In this document: positions 49,294 to 58,383 of the stretch, piece by piece | How positions within the stretch are numbered: position 1 is the first letter of the stretch | Layout: the number at the start of each line of letters is the position of its first letter | The notes under the pieces: generated by a model | What the model saw: the letters and a program-made list of their open reading frames with translations, nothing else | Database searches by the model: none | What the model was told of the DNA's origin: nothing | Assembly: GCA_001770205.1 (NCBI GenBank) | Contig: MEQL01000050.1 | Span: 18,643 to 82,642, forward strand | Direction of reading: 5' to 3' | DNA: 64,000 nucleotides | From: Bdellovibrionales bacterium RIFOXYD12_FULL_39_22 | GTDB taxonomy: Bacteria > Bdellovibrionota > Bacteriovoracia > Bacteriovoracales > Bacteriovoracaceae | Made by a program: the position numbers and the translations under genes

Positions 49294-50007
49294 GTGAACA
49301 AACTACGAATAAATGCTATCTACTTGGCCACCGAAGGGGAAGGCCTTTTGATTGGGAGAGTACAGATTTTTGTTCGTTTTCAGGGATGTCTTTTGGGGTG
49401 CAAAAATTGTGATTCAAAAGATACGTGGAATGTGTCAAACGGTTCCTTTATGAGTGAAGATGAAGTCATTGCCGCTATTGAGGCCAAATGGCCATCTCCC
49501 AATGTTCCCATTAAAACAGTCTCTATAACGGGCGGAGATCCCCTGAATTTACAAAATATTGAGGCGGTAAGGTCTTTGGTAGTCCGATTGAAGGCAAGCG
49601 GATATACGCTCTCATTAGAGGCGGCAGGCGATGTTATTGATCAGGATATTTTTCAGCGACTGGATTTTATCAATTTTGATTTTAAAACTCCATCTTCTGG
49701 TGTGCAAAGTGATCTAGAAAAAATCATTTTTATGCAGCAAAACTTTACTGGCAAGTTTCAAGTTAAATCAGTAGTGGAAGATAAAAATGATTTTGATTAT
49801 ATTTGGCAGAACTATCAAAAGTTTTTAGCTCGCCTTTTCAAGATTGATTTTATCTGGGTAATAACGCCGGCATATAATCTCAAAGAAAAATTTCCACTTA
49901 CGCGATTTGTGGAGATTATTAACTGGAATCAAATTGCCGGAGGGCCATTTAGAGTCATTGGCCAGCAACACAAGTGGATTTTTGGGCCAGATAAAAAATT
50001 GGTTTAG
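49294..50007 (+). CDS. queE: 7-carboxy-7-deazaguanine synthase
   Basis: This radical-SAM enzyme makes 7-carboxy-7-deazaguanine, the base precursor of preQ0 and queuosine. It is 237 residues, with the cluster motif C32xxxC36xxC39 (CLLGCKNC) and SITGGDPL. The GTG start has GGAG six bases upstream. Partner genes queC, queD and queF are not in the window; tgt is at 44-45 kb. The gene ends in a strong hairpin. Confidence 0.9.
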   Translation: MNKLRINAIYLATEGEGLLIGRVQIFVRFQGCLLGCKNCDSKDTWNVSNGSFMSEDEVIAAIEAKWPSPNVPIKTVSITGGDPLNLQNIEAVRSLVVRLKASGYTLSLEAAGDVIDQDIFQRLDFINFDFKTPSSGVQSDLEKIIFMQQNFTGKFQVKSVVEDKNDFDYIWQNYQKFLARLFKIDFIWVITPAYNLKEKFPLTRFVEIINWNQIAGGPFRVIGQQHKWIFGPDKKLV

Positions 50008-50034
50008 CGGAGTCCACAAGTGGCCTCCGCTAAA
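50003..50034. terminator. Strong hairpin between convergent queE and repeat lipoprotein
   Basis: TTTAGCGGAG pairs with CTCCGCTAAA, and the loop adds CCAC-AA-GTGG with one mismatch, giving about 14 bp of stem. It begins on the queE stop codon. The run of T is not adjacent on either strand, so it may protect 3' ends or act as a weak bidirectional terminator. Confidence 0.5.
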
Positions 50035-50049
50035 AAGTAGACCTATTAA

Positions 50050-51318
50050 TTAATTTGAGCATCTAAGATTATTGTTGCAGTAGCTTGGATGGCCATATCT
50101 ATCGCAATTCATTCTAGCTAGGGCCTCTGCTTCAATTTTTGTTTTTCCTTCACCTCGGTAAATTCTGGAGTCATAACCGTCCGTTATGGTGCAAACGTAG
50201 TTATTTTGCCAACGTTCTGTGGCAGTTTCACAGCGTGCATTTTTGCAATAACTAGGATGTCCACCGGACTGACAAGTTCTTTTTGCAGAGAACTTTGCTT
50301 CGACTTCATTTATTCCTTGGCCAAAATAAGTTCTGTTATCATAGTCATCTTTTATGATACATCCGGTTGCTGTGTTGGGTGGAGGGCGCCGTCCATCAGA
50401 ACAGGCCAGTTCTTGATTGCAGTAATTAGGATGTCCTGCACGTTGGCATGACTGAATCGTCAGGGCCTCAGACTCAAGCCTAAAAGGAGAATTAGCGCTA
50501 TAGGTTAGCCAATCATAACCATCAGTAATTGAGCAAGTAAAGTTCACCTCTCCAGGTAACATTTCCTCTTTTTTGTAAAGTTTGCAGTAGGTTGGATGGC
50601 CATTTTTTTGGCATTTTTCATTGGCCTTAAAATCTGCATCGATCTCATTATTGGCTTTATCAAAATATTTCAGACTGGAATATCCATCTTCATAAATGGC
50701 CCCATAGGTTTTTATATTTATTGGCGGAAGTGGATGTGGGATATCCCATGGTCGGTCGTCATTAGTTAAAAGGGTTATCTGGGAAACAATTACTCTAATG
50801 GGATCATATTGGATATATAAGCGTTCAAGTTGATCTCCTATTTCGCGATTTATATCTGAGTAGAAGAAAACACGTTCGCCATATGTATTGAAAAGATAAA
50901 ATCGCTCTATTGGGCGCCGCATATTTCCCTGAAGTATAATTTCCGATGGAGTATCATGCTCATACATGGGCAGTCTTTGGGGATTTGGTTTTTTTGGCAG
51001 TCGCTCTCCGCCCACACTATTAATGTATCTGGCCCTTGCCTCTATAATAATACCTTTTAAGTTTTTTCCATAAAGGCCACCAAATTTAGAAAATTCTTCA
51101 AAAACATCAATTAGTCCACTTCCGTTATTGACGATAAGTCGAGAGGTGTACTCACCAATTTCAAATCTTGTTCGATCTCGACGGCCATCAAGTCGTTCTG
51201 CCGCAATATCTCTATTGGGATTTGTGATATCAGTATTACTCGTTGTTGTTGTTGGATTAGAGGAACAAGCGACAAGCAGTATAAATACCGACGTCATCCG
51301 TAATAAGAATCTAGTCAT
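50050..51318 (-). CDS. Lipoprotein with four tandem GHPxYC cysteine repeats
   Basis: This is a 422-residue exported lipoprotein (lipobox LLVAC, Cys18) with a Thr/Asn/Ser-rich linker. Residues 55-205 form a beta-rich domain. From residue 211 to the end come four modules of about 35-40 residues, at 211-245, 267-306, 324-363 and 381-420. Each runs from a [GD]Y-x-x-x-x-Y start through a helix with an acidic/alanine pattern to C-x4-GHP-x-YC; three also have a Cys four to eight residues later. Conserved cysteines suggest disulfides, with His possibly binding metal. I recognise no family. It stands alone and has a ribosome site GGAGGG. Confidence 0.6.
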   Translation of the reverse strand: MTRFLLRMTSVFILLVACSSNPTTTTSNTDITNPNRDIAAERLDGRRDRTRFEIGEYTSRLIVNNGSGLIDVFEEFSKFGGLYGKNLKGIIIEARARYINSVGGERLPKKPNPQRLPMYEHDTPSEIILQGNMRRPIERFYLFNTYGERVFFYSDINREIGDQLERLYIQYDPIRVIVSQITLLTNDDRPWDIPHPLPPINIKTYGAIYEDGYSSLKYFDKANNEIDADFKANEKCQKNGHPTYCKLYKKEEMLPGEVNFTCSITDGYDWLTYSANSPFRLESEALTIQSCQRAGHPNYCNQELACSDGRRPPPNTATGCIIKDDYDNRTYFGQGINEVEAKFSAKRTCQSGGHPSYCKNARCETATERWQNNYVCTITDGYDSRIYRGEGKTKIEAEALARMNCDRYGHPSYCNNNLRCSN

Positions 51319-51430
51319 ATAAACCCTCCTTGGTCTATTAGATTAAAAATAAATCAGCGATAAAAAAAATTTTAACAGAAATAAGCTTTATTACAAGTTT
51401 AAAGATAAAAACAAAATGATGATAAAAGCT

Positions 51431-52591
51431 TTAATTGAGCAAAAACGTTTCGTTGTTACTGGAGCTATTACCGTTTAACGCAGCATGAATACTGAGTTTT
51501 TCTCCGGCGGCCCGGCCATGCTTATTGGCCTCGGGACAAAATTTTGCGGTGGAGCGTGAAGAGCGTAGTCGTTCATAGACTCGCTCAAGATGTATCTGTA
51601 ATGAGTCTTTTAATATTATAAGTTCATCTGCTTGGGATTTATTTGCGTTGGAGCTTTCTTGCTCGGCACGCTCCATTTTCTCAATGAAGCCTTTGGCGAT
51701 TCCTAGCATGAAGGAGTTTTTTTGGGTTATCCCACTTAGTCGTCCTCGTGAAGATATGCGAGCATCATTCCACATTGCTTCTAATTCATGATCCAAAAAA
51801 TTAGCAACATAATTTGCAATTTCTACGTTGGTCTTGTTACCAATAACCTCCATATAGAAAAAATTATGGCCATGGTTGTAAATAGTTTTAACCCAAAATT
51901 TAGAAAGGATCTGAGAGATGGCGTGATGCTTGCCACTTCTTTTATTAGCAATCAAGACTCGTTTCATGTAGGAGGTTTCCAAGTTGTCCTCCGTTTGTTG
52001 GCGAATGGTGCTAAGGTTGTGTTCCAAAATAAGTTTGTTGGCCATGACCATCGCTAGTTCTGCTTCGTGTTTATTGCTGCTGGAGCTTAAGGCCAATAAT
52101 TTTTTCACTTTCTCAATAACTCGTTCGGATGGCAGATCACCTTCTACTGAGCTATTGGCCAATTCCAAATTGACCGAGGCCGCCGATATCTCCTCGCCCC
52201 AGGAAAAGTGATCACATATAAACTTAAAGGACTTGCTATGGCCGATGCTATCGTATCGTTGCATTATAACAACACTTATGTAGTGGGCCAACTCATGGCG
52301 AAGAATGTTCTTTATGACTTCTGTTTTTGCCGTAAACATCAGCTTTTTATGTAATCCAATTTGGTAAAGTGTTGGATCACAAAAACCTAGGGTGGTTAAA
52401 TTTTCGTAGACCACAATATTTAAAGGGTAGGTTGATCCGTCGAGAGAAAGCACTCTGGTTTGGGATAAACAGAGATTGGTCTCATTGGCCAAAATTTCTC
52501 GTACGTAGGAGCGAATGCGACTGATGAAGCTGGCAGTCGTATTCGAATACAAAAAAAGACAATTATTGAAATCTTGAGTTTCTGGGGCCAT
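51431..52591 (-). CDS. SprT-like metallopeptidase domain fused to DUF2786
   Basis: This is a 386-residue protein. The N-terminal part has HELAHY (99-104) and GHSKSF (His118), the zinc ligands of the SprT/gluzincin type. A DUF2786 segment follows at about 157-195 (KVKKLLALSSSSNKHEAELAMVMANKLILEHNL). The remainder is helical with a Ser/Asn-rich C-terminus. There is no signal peptide, so it is cytoplasmic. The fusion is known in bacteria but its function is not known to me; SprT relatives act on DNA-protein crosslinks. Its ATG follows GAGGAGC, 35 bp downstream of sdhB. Confidence 0.65.
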   Translation of the reverse strand: MAPETQDFNNCLFLYSNTTASFISRIRSYVREILANETNLCLSQTRVLSLDGSTYPLNIVVYENLTTLGFCDPTLYQIGLHKKLMFTAKTEVIKNILRHELAHYISVVIMQRYDSIGHSKSFKFICDHFSWGEEISAASVNLELANSSVEGDLPSERVIEKVKKLLALSSSSNKHEAELAMVMANKLILEHNLSTIRQQTEDNLETSYMKRVLIANKRSGKHHAISQILSKFWVKTIYNHGHNFFYMEVIGNKTNVEIANYVANFLDHELEAMWNDARISSRGRLSGITQKNSFMLGIAKGFIEKMERAEQESSNANKSQADELIILKDSLQIHLERVYERLRSSRSTAKFCPEANKHGRAAGEKLSIHAALNGNSSSNNETFLLN

Positions 52592-52627
52592 ATTGCATGC
52601 TCCTCGGTAGTTTGCAAAAAAGTGGAT

Positions 52628-53401
52628 CTAATTATTAGCAGCAATAGTTGCAGTTAAAAATTCCCTATTCATTCTGGCGATATTGGTAATTTTAATTCCT
52701 TTCGGACAAGAAGCTTCGCACTCTGCTTCGTTGGTACAATTACCAAACCCTAATTCATCCATTTTTTTGACCATATCTAATACTCGTTTTCTTGCTTCCA
52801 CTTTTCCTTGAGGAAGTAGTGCTAGCTGAGAAATTTTGGCGGAGGTAAACAGCATGGCCGAAGCATTTGCACAACTGGCCACGCAGGCGCCACAACCAAC
52901 GCAAGCGGCCGCATCCATTGCCAATTCAGCATTGTTGCGAGGGACGGGGGTAGCGTTGGCATCAGGAGCATTTCCTGCATTTAAGGAGACAAAGCCTCCG
53001 GCAATGATAATTTCATCTAGGGCCGATCGATCTACCATTAGATCTTTTAGCACTGGAAATGCCTTGGCGCGAAATGGTTCGATCACAATAGTTTGGCCAT
53101 CTCTAAACTTTCGAACATGAAGTTGGCAAGTAGTGGTTTCTTTTTCTGGCCCATGAGCTTCACCATTAATCATCAGCGAACACATCCCGCAAATTCCTTC
53201 GCGGCAGTCATGATCAAAGGCCACGGGATCTTCTCCATCTTTGATCAGTTTCTCATTGAGCATGTCAAGCATCTCTAAAAATGACATATCGGTTGATACC
53301 TCGGTTAGTAGATAGTCGACCATCTTGCCCTTAATGCCTTTGCGCTCTTGGCGATAAATTTTTAAATTTAGCGAAATTTTTTTTCCTGAATTTCCACCCA
53401 T
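52628..53401 (-). CDS. sdhB: Succinate dehydrogenase/fumarate reductase iron-sulfur subunit
   Basis: This 257-residue subunit passes electrons from the flavoprotein to the quinone site. It has a [2Fe-2S] set CREGICGMC...C, a [4Fe-4S]/[3Fe-4S] region [11 protein letters not shown] and [15 protein letters not shown]. The spacing follows the SdhB/FrdB type of b558-containing enzymes. It is the last gene of the three-gene unit, 28 bp after sdhA. Confidence 0.92.
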   Translation of the reverse strand: MGGNSGKKISLNLKIYRQERKGIKGKMVDYLLTEVSTDMSFLEMLDMLNEKLIKDGEDPVAFDHDCREGICGMCSLMINGEAHGPEKETTTCQLHVRKFRDGQTIVIEPFRAKAFPVLKDLMVDRSALDEIIIAGGFVSLNAGNAPDANATPVPRNNAELAMDAAACVGCGACVASCANASAMLFTSAKISQLALLPQGKVEARKRVLDMVKKMDELGFGNCTNEAECEASCPKGIKITNIARMNREFLTATIAANN

Positions 53402-53429
53402 ATATTTACTCCATCAAAAATTATATAAA

Positions 53430-55352
53430 TTATTTATAACTTCTTTGTGCGATTTTCACGTCTTCAAAAGTAAGCTCTTCTTTGTGACGAATCGGTGTTT
53501 TGTTATCTCCTTGATATTCCCAAGCAGCAACGTGAGAGAAATTGGCATCATCTCTTTTGGCCTCATTCTCTTCTGTTTGCGCCTCTTCACGAAAATGTCC
53601 GCCACAAGATTCTTTACGTTCAAGCGCATCCATGGCCATTAATTCGGCCATCTCCAAGAAATCGGCCACTCGTCCGGCCTTCTCTAATTCTACGTTGACG
53701 TTATTCGTTTCGCCGGGGATTTTTAAGTTGTTCCAAAATTCTTCTCGGATTTTTGGGATCTCAGCTATTGCTTTTTTTAGGCCAGCTTCGTTGCGTCCCA
53801 TGCCGACATATTCCCACATTACGCGGCCAAGTTGTTTGTGGATGTCTTCTGCTGATCTAGCGCCTTTGATCGTCATTAGTTTGTTGAAAAACTTTTGAGC
53901 TTTATCAAAGGCCTCGGTAAAGGCATTGTTGTCGGTATTAATTTTTTCAAACTTATTAGAAGCAAAATAATTTCCTAGAGTATAGGGGATGATAAAATAA
54001 CCATCGGCCAATCCCTGCATAAGTGCCGAGGCCCCAAGGCGATTGGCCCCATGGTCAGAAAAATTTGCTTCTCCTAAGACAAAAAGGCCTTCTATTGTAC
54101 TCATCAAATTATAATCAACCCATAATCCACCCATAGTGTAGTGAACTGCCGGATAGATTCGCATCGGCCCACGGTAGGGATTTTCATCAGTGATACGTTC
54201 ATACATATCAAAAAGGTTTCCATATTTTTCTTTGATTACGTTTTCACCATCGCGTTTTATAGCATCTTTAAAATCCAAGTAGACAGAGAGTCCTGAAGCA
54301 CCAGCGCCGCGGCCATCATCGCATACTTTTTTGGCATTTCGCGAGGCCACATCGCGAGGAACTAAATTTCCAAAGCTAGGGTAAATACGTTCTAGATAGT
54401 AATCTCGATCTTCTTCAGGAATATCGCTAGGCGCACGAGTGTCCCCTTTTTTCTTGGAAACCCAGATGCGTCCATCGTTTCTCAAAGACTCACTCATTAG
54501 AGTTAGTTTGGATTGATGGGTTCCAGAGATGGGAATACAGGTTGGATGAATTTGGGTAAAACATGGATTGGCAAAAAACGCCCCTTGCTTATAAGCACGA
54601 TAAATGGCCGAGCCATTGGATGCCATTGCGTTGGTAGAAAGATAGTAGGCGTTACCATAGCCACCGGTGGCCAAAATAACAGCGTCTGCTGAATATTTCT
54701 CTAATTCACCAGTCGTTAAGTTGCGTGCAATAATTCCGCGAGCGCGATTGTTTACTTTAACTAGCTCCACCATTTCTCGACGTGCCAAAATCTTAATTTT
54801 GCCACTTTTTACTTCTTTCATCATGGAGGAGTAGGCGCCGAGAAGTAGCTGCTGTCCAGTTTGTCCACGAGCATAAAAAGTTCGCGAAACTTGTGCGCCT
54901 CCAAAAGAACGGTTATCTAAATATCCACCATAGTCTCGAGCAAATGGAACTCCTTGGCCCACACATTGATCGATGATGTTGTTGGAAACTTGGGCCAGAC
55001 GATAAACATTGGCCTCACGAGCTCGATAGTCGCCGCCTTTAACTGTGTCATAAAATAGTCTCCAGACGGAGTCTCCATCATTGGGGTAGTTTTTCGCGGC
55101 GTTAATTCCCCCTTGCGCCGCAATGGAGTGGGCGCGACGTGGAGAGTCTTGAATACAAAAGGCCAAAACGTTGTAGCCAAGTTCGGCCAAAGTGGAGGCC
55201 GCCGATGCTCCTGCTAGGCCTGTTCCTACAATGATTACGCGGTAATTTCTTTTATTGGCCGGATTAACTAGTTTGCTTTTAAAAATATGATTATCCCATT
55301 TTTTCTCAATGGGCCCTTCAGGAATTTTGGCATCTAATTTATTTGAACTCAT
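53430..55352 (-). CDS. sdhA: Succinate dehydrogenase/fumarate reductase flavoprotein subunit
   Basis: This is a 640-residue catalytic subunit oxidising succinate to fumarate. The FAD-binding [17 protein letters not shown] (about residues 43-60), the flavin-linking histidine in [15 protein letters not shown], and [16 protein letters not shown] are present. [16 protein letters not shown] and the catalytic Arg/His region are intact. The length and N-terminus fit the Bacteroidetes/Bdellovibrio type. sdhC ends 1 bp upstream. Confidence 0.95.
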   Translation of the reverse strand: MSSNKLDAKIPEGPIEKKWDNHIFKSKLVNPANKRNYRVIIVGTGLAGASAASTLAELGYNVLAFCIQDSPRRAHSIAAQGGINAAKNYPNDGDSVWRLFYDTVKGGDYRAREANVYRLAQVSNNIIDQCVGQGVPFARDYGGYLDNRSFGGAQVSRTFYARGQTGQQLLLGAYSSMMKEVKSGKIKILARREMVELVKVNNRARGIIARNLTTGELEKYSADAVILATGGYGNAYYLSTNAMASNGSAIYRAYKQGAFFANPCFTQIHPTCIPISGTHQSKLTLMSESLRNDGRIWVSKKKGDTRAPSDIPEEDRDYYLERIYPSFGNLVPRDVASRNAKKVCDDGRGAGASGLSVYLDFKDAIKRDGENVIKEKYGNLFDMYERITDENPYRGPMRIYPAVHYTMGGLWVDYNLMSTIEGLFVLGEANFSDHGANRLGASALMQGLADGYFIIPYTLGNYFASNKFEKINTDNNAFTEAFDKAQKFFNKLMTIKGARSAEDIHKQLGRVMWEYVGMGRNEAGLKKAIAEIPKIREEFWNNLKIPGETNNVNVELEKAGRVADFLEMAELMAMDALERKESCGGHFREEAQTEENEAKRDDANFSHVAAWEYQGDNKTPIRHKEELTFEDVKIAQRSYK

Positions 55353-55353
55353 C

Positions 55354-56031
55354 TTAAAATCCTCCTTGCAATGATGCCCAGATGGCGTAAGAGCTAAAGC
55401 CTACGGCAACAAGCACAGCAAAAAACTTCGCTTTAATTTTTATGTATTTCATATATGGATCAAAATTAAATCCAACTGATTGGCATAGTGACCAAACACC
55501 GTGACTTATATGGATGGCCAAAACAATCATCAGGCCCACGTAAAATATCACGTTAAGTTTGTTCTGGTAAAACTCCAGCATGAGTTTGTGTAAATCACGC
55601 ATCTGGGTGCCATCAAATGTACCAATATAAACGGGGCCAAATTTGAAGTTGATTAGATGAATAATTAAAAAAATCAAGATTGCCGATCCGGTGTAGATCA
55701 TAGTGGAGGAGGCAAAAGTTGCGCCTCGTCCGGAACGTACTTTCATATAGTATTTTTCTGGGCGTGCCACATAGTTTTCGATTGTTAGTTTGATAGCGTT
55801 ATACACGTGGGTTAAAAAAATGATTCCTAAAATGGCCTCAATTACATAGATGAAGGGATTGCTCATTAGTTTGTGGCCATAGTTATTAAATATATCGGCC
55901 CCAATAAACATCAAGCTATTCCCAATTAAATGCCCAAGTATAAAGAGGCAGAGAATAAAACCGGTGATACTCATTAAAACTTTTTTGGTGATCGAGGTCT
56001 TCCAAAAAGATGAACAACAATCTTTGCTCAT
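55354..56031 (-). CDS. sdhC: Succinate dehydrogenase cytochrome b558 subunit
   Basis: This is a 225-residue membrane anchor with five predicted helices. Histidines in the helices ([36 protein letters not shown]) are available for two haems b, as in single-subunit b558 anchors. There is no sdhD. The ATG at 56031 has CAGGAG upstream. The order C-A-B is that of the three-gene operon. Confidence 0.9.
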   Translation of the reverse strand: MSKDCCSSFWKTSITKKVLMSITGFILCLFILGHLIGNSLMFIGADIFNNYGHKLMSNPFIYVIEAILGIIFLTHVYNAIKLTIENYVARPEKYYMKVRSGRGATFASSTMIYTGSAILIFLIIHLINFKFGPVYIGTFDGTQMRDLHKLMLEFYQNKLNVIFYVGLMIVLAIHISHGVWSLCQSVGFNFDPYMKYIKIKAKFFAVLVAVGFSSYAIWASLQGGF

Positions 56032-56252
56032 AAGACTGAGACTCCTGACTAAAAGTTGATAAAATTATTCGGAAGCGAGAAGGATAGCTTATTTGTTTGG
56101 GTTGGTTAAGTAGTTTTTATTAGATTGGCATGAAAAATATTTTTTTGTCACATTTTTGACTGTTTGTGCGGTGCGTTCGTCGACAATATGACATGCCATC
56201 ATTTTTTTTCTTGTGATATCAGGATATTGTGCTTATTATTTTTTATGTATTG

Positions 56253-56269
56253 TTGGCATATTGGTTGCA
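56253..56269 (+). promoter_or_regulatory. Sigma-54 (RpoN) promoter
   Basis: TTGGCATATTGGTTGCA matches the -24/-12 consensus with GG and GC exactly ten bases apart (GG at 56255, GC at 56267). A transcript would start near 56280 on the plus strand, where no protein gene follows. No activator binding site was identified. Confidence 0.6.
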
Positions 56270-56279
56270 GACAATAGTG

Positions 56280-56367
56280 GTGTGTGTGTGGGGCCGCGAA
56301 AAAAGGATTTTTTCTAATCTCCATAGAGTGTCTCTTAAAAAAGGTCTGTGAAAGCAGGCCTTTTTTG
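56280..56367 (+). ncRNA. Candidate sigma-54-dependent small RNA
   Basis: The expected start is about 12 bases after the -12 GC, and the transcript would end at the hairpin with T6 at 56337-56366: about 85-90 nt. It begins with a GT repeat and GGGGCCGCG, and has an internal GAAAAAA-GGA-TTTTTTC hairpin. The terminator may instead serve the minus-strand gene, so the RNA is an inference. Confidence 0.4.
56337..56366. terminator. Rho-independent terminator, functional in both directions
   Basis: AAAAAAGGTCTG and CAGGCCTTTTTT form a 12-bp stem (one G-U pair on the plus strand) around a six-base loop. It sits 5 bp from the stop of the subtilase remnant on the minus strand and also ends the candidate plus-strand small RNA. 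Confidence 0.75.
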
Positions 56368-56371
56368 TTTT

Positions 56372-58305
56372 TTAGCGAATAATTTCTAATTCTTTAAGTG
56401 AAACTTTACTGGTGATCTCAAAAAGTGGCAGAAGGTAAACTTCCGCTTTAGTCCAAGGGCCATCATCAATAGTTGAAAGATCTAGCTCAATATTATTGAT
56501 TCCGGGCATAATGCGGATTGCTCGGTTAGTATTAGCTGCACTTTTATCAGAAAAAAGTATTTCCATGGTTAGGTCAGAGATATTTTCTTCTCCCAAAACC
56601 AGATTTGCATCAAAGTTTTGGCAGGAAAATTCAATAAAGGCCGCGTTTGTCGGAGTGTTTTTAGTGATAGAAAATTGCAGCAGCCAATTGGTTTCAATTT
56701 TATGTTGTTGCTCATCAAGTAATGTAATCGCGCAGGCCAGATAAGAGGCAGAAAGCTCTGGAATATTTTGAGGATAAATTTTTACAGAATATACTCCTAA
56801 ATCTTTGGCAAGGGGAAGCCGGGTGAGTAGATCGGTACTGCGTTTAATTATTTTTTTGCTTATTGAGCGCGGAGAATTTTTTATTAGTAGTCTGGCATCA
56901 ATGAGCGGACCGGCGTTGTTTAGCTTTAATTTAGAATTTTTTTCTGCCGTTAAATAGTTGCTCTGTAGTTCAACGTTGATTGGCCGGATGGATAGTTTAT
57001 TGATGAGTGTTTGAGTGGTTCCCTTGTAGCGCGAGATAGCAATTTGAAAAAAACCGCCGGTGGGTGAGGTTGGAAAGAAGATATCTGCTTGCAGTTGAGT
57101 TTGAAAAAAACTATTGCGTACAATTCCGTTTTGATCCACCAGATCAATTTGGAGAATGTTCCCTTCGCCTTCTAATATTTCTGAGGAGAGAGAGACTCTT
57201 TTGGTTAATGGAGAAGCATAGAAGTGAAAGCGAGTACCTTCTTCTGCGGATAAAGTGGTGATTTTTTCCATAACTTTATTGTGACATGTTTGGGCGCGAA
57301 TGATGGTAATGGGAATTTTGAGTAAAATGAAATACCCACTTTTATCAGTTATAGTTATCTCTCCGAGTGCTTCCCCATTAGGCAATTTATCCCAAGCAAT
57401 TTCTCGAGAATTGATGGCCACATTAAAGCGTGATTCGCCGCGGTCCACCCATAATTTTTGTGCACCACTGTTCAATAAAGGCCGCGTTGGGAATTGCTTG
57501 GGAGGAAAGACGAAGAGCGTTTACTACTAGGTGGGCGTATAGTGGAAGTCCTTCTTGTTTTATTGCAGAAATTAATATTGCCGCCAGTCCTGCAATGGCC
57601 GGTGTGGCCGAACTGGTTCTATTAAAGGCCATATATCCAACTTCAGGTGCCGAGTGGGTAAGGGCGGCCAGAGGAGAAATCAAAGTTGGTTCGGGACCAT
57701 AGTCAGCGTGTCGATCTCTTCCCCGTTCCCCCTCGGATAGTTTTAATAGTCCACTTTCTTCTTCAAATTCGGCCGTAAAGGCCACCGATTGCAGGCGATT
57801 TTAGATAATCGAAGATGGCCGCATTTACTATGGCCTGGTAATTAAAGAAGGTGGAGTGCGAAAAGTATTTTCGCTTACCTGTAGATGTTGTTTTAAATCC
57901 TGAGTGTAAAGGAGAGATTCCGTCGTCGATCACTCCGACCACTACATTGCGTCCGTCGTAGGAGGGATGGTTTAGCAGGAAACGATGTAGATTAAAGTCA
58001 GTTTTGGCCATATAGAGAACTTTTTCATCTATTTTGAATTCGGCGTTAGGCGCATCAGTTGTTAAAGGATAGTTTAAAAAAGTTTCTTTGCTGGCATTTT
58101 TGTTTTGCTTGAAGCAACTGATGGCCTCGGCCCGTCCACTAAAGATTTTTATTAGATTTCCAGAGATCAGCAGTCCACATTCTTTTGCTTGTGCCAGTAA
58201 GTCAGCGGAGGCATCGATTGCCACTAGTTCTGCCGAATGGAGAGAAAAAATAAAAGAAAAGAAAGTTAGCAGAGGGAAGTAGAAAATTTTTGCTGACATA
58301 ATCAT
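56372..58305 (-). pseudogene. Subtilisin-like serine protease, broken and internally deleted
   Basis: Three frames together give one decayed S8 protease. The first (58305-57763, likely ATG 58299) has a signal peptide and the catalytic-Asp motif VVVGVIDDGI near 57927. The second frame (from about 57785 to 57423) has the Ser motif FNRTSSATPAIAG (Ser at 57612-57614). The third (from about 57475 to 56372) continues the C-terminal region. Only about 105 codons separate Asp and Ser, against 189 in subtilisin, and no HGTH histidine motif is present, so an internal segment including the active-site His is lost. A +1 shift near 57475-57480 breaks the frame again. The C-terminal 367 codons have no disruption. 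It cannot make a normal protease. Confidence 0.7.
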
Positions 58306-58383
58306 CCTTTTATAATTAGAATTAAAAATCCTATAACGATCTGTTGGGTCTCGTAAAATAATTTTTTAAGGACGGGTAATTTA

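Larger units (their letters stand above)
56032..56371. other. 340-bp intergenic region with sigma-54 promoter and candidate small RNA
   Basis: No protein frame is convincing here. It holds the minus-strand leader of sdhC on the left and a plus-strand sigma-54-type promoter plus a terminator hairpin on the right. Confidence 0.6.
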
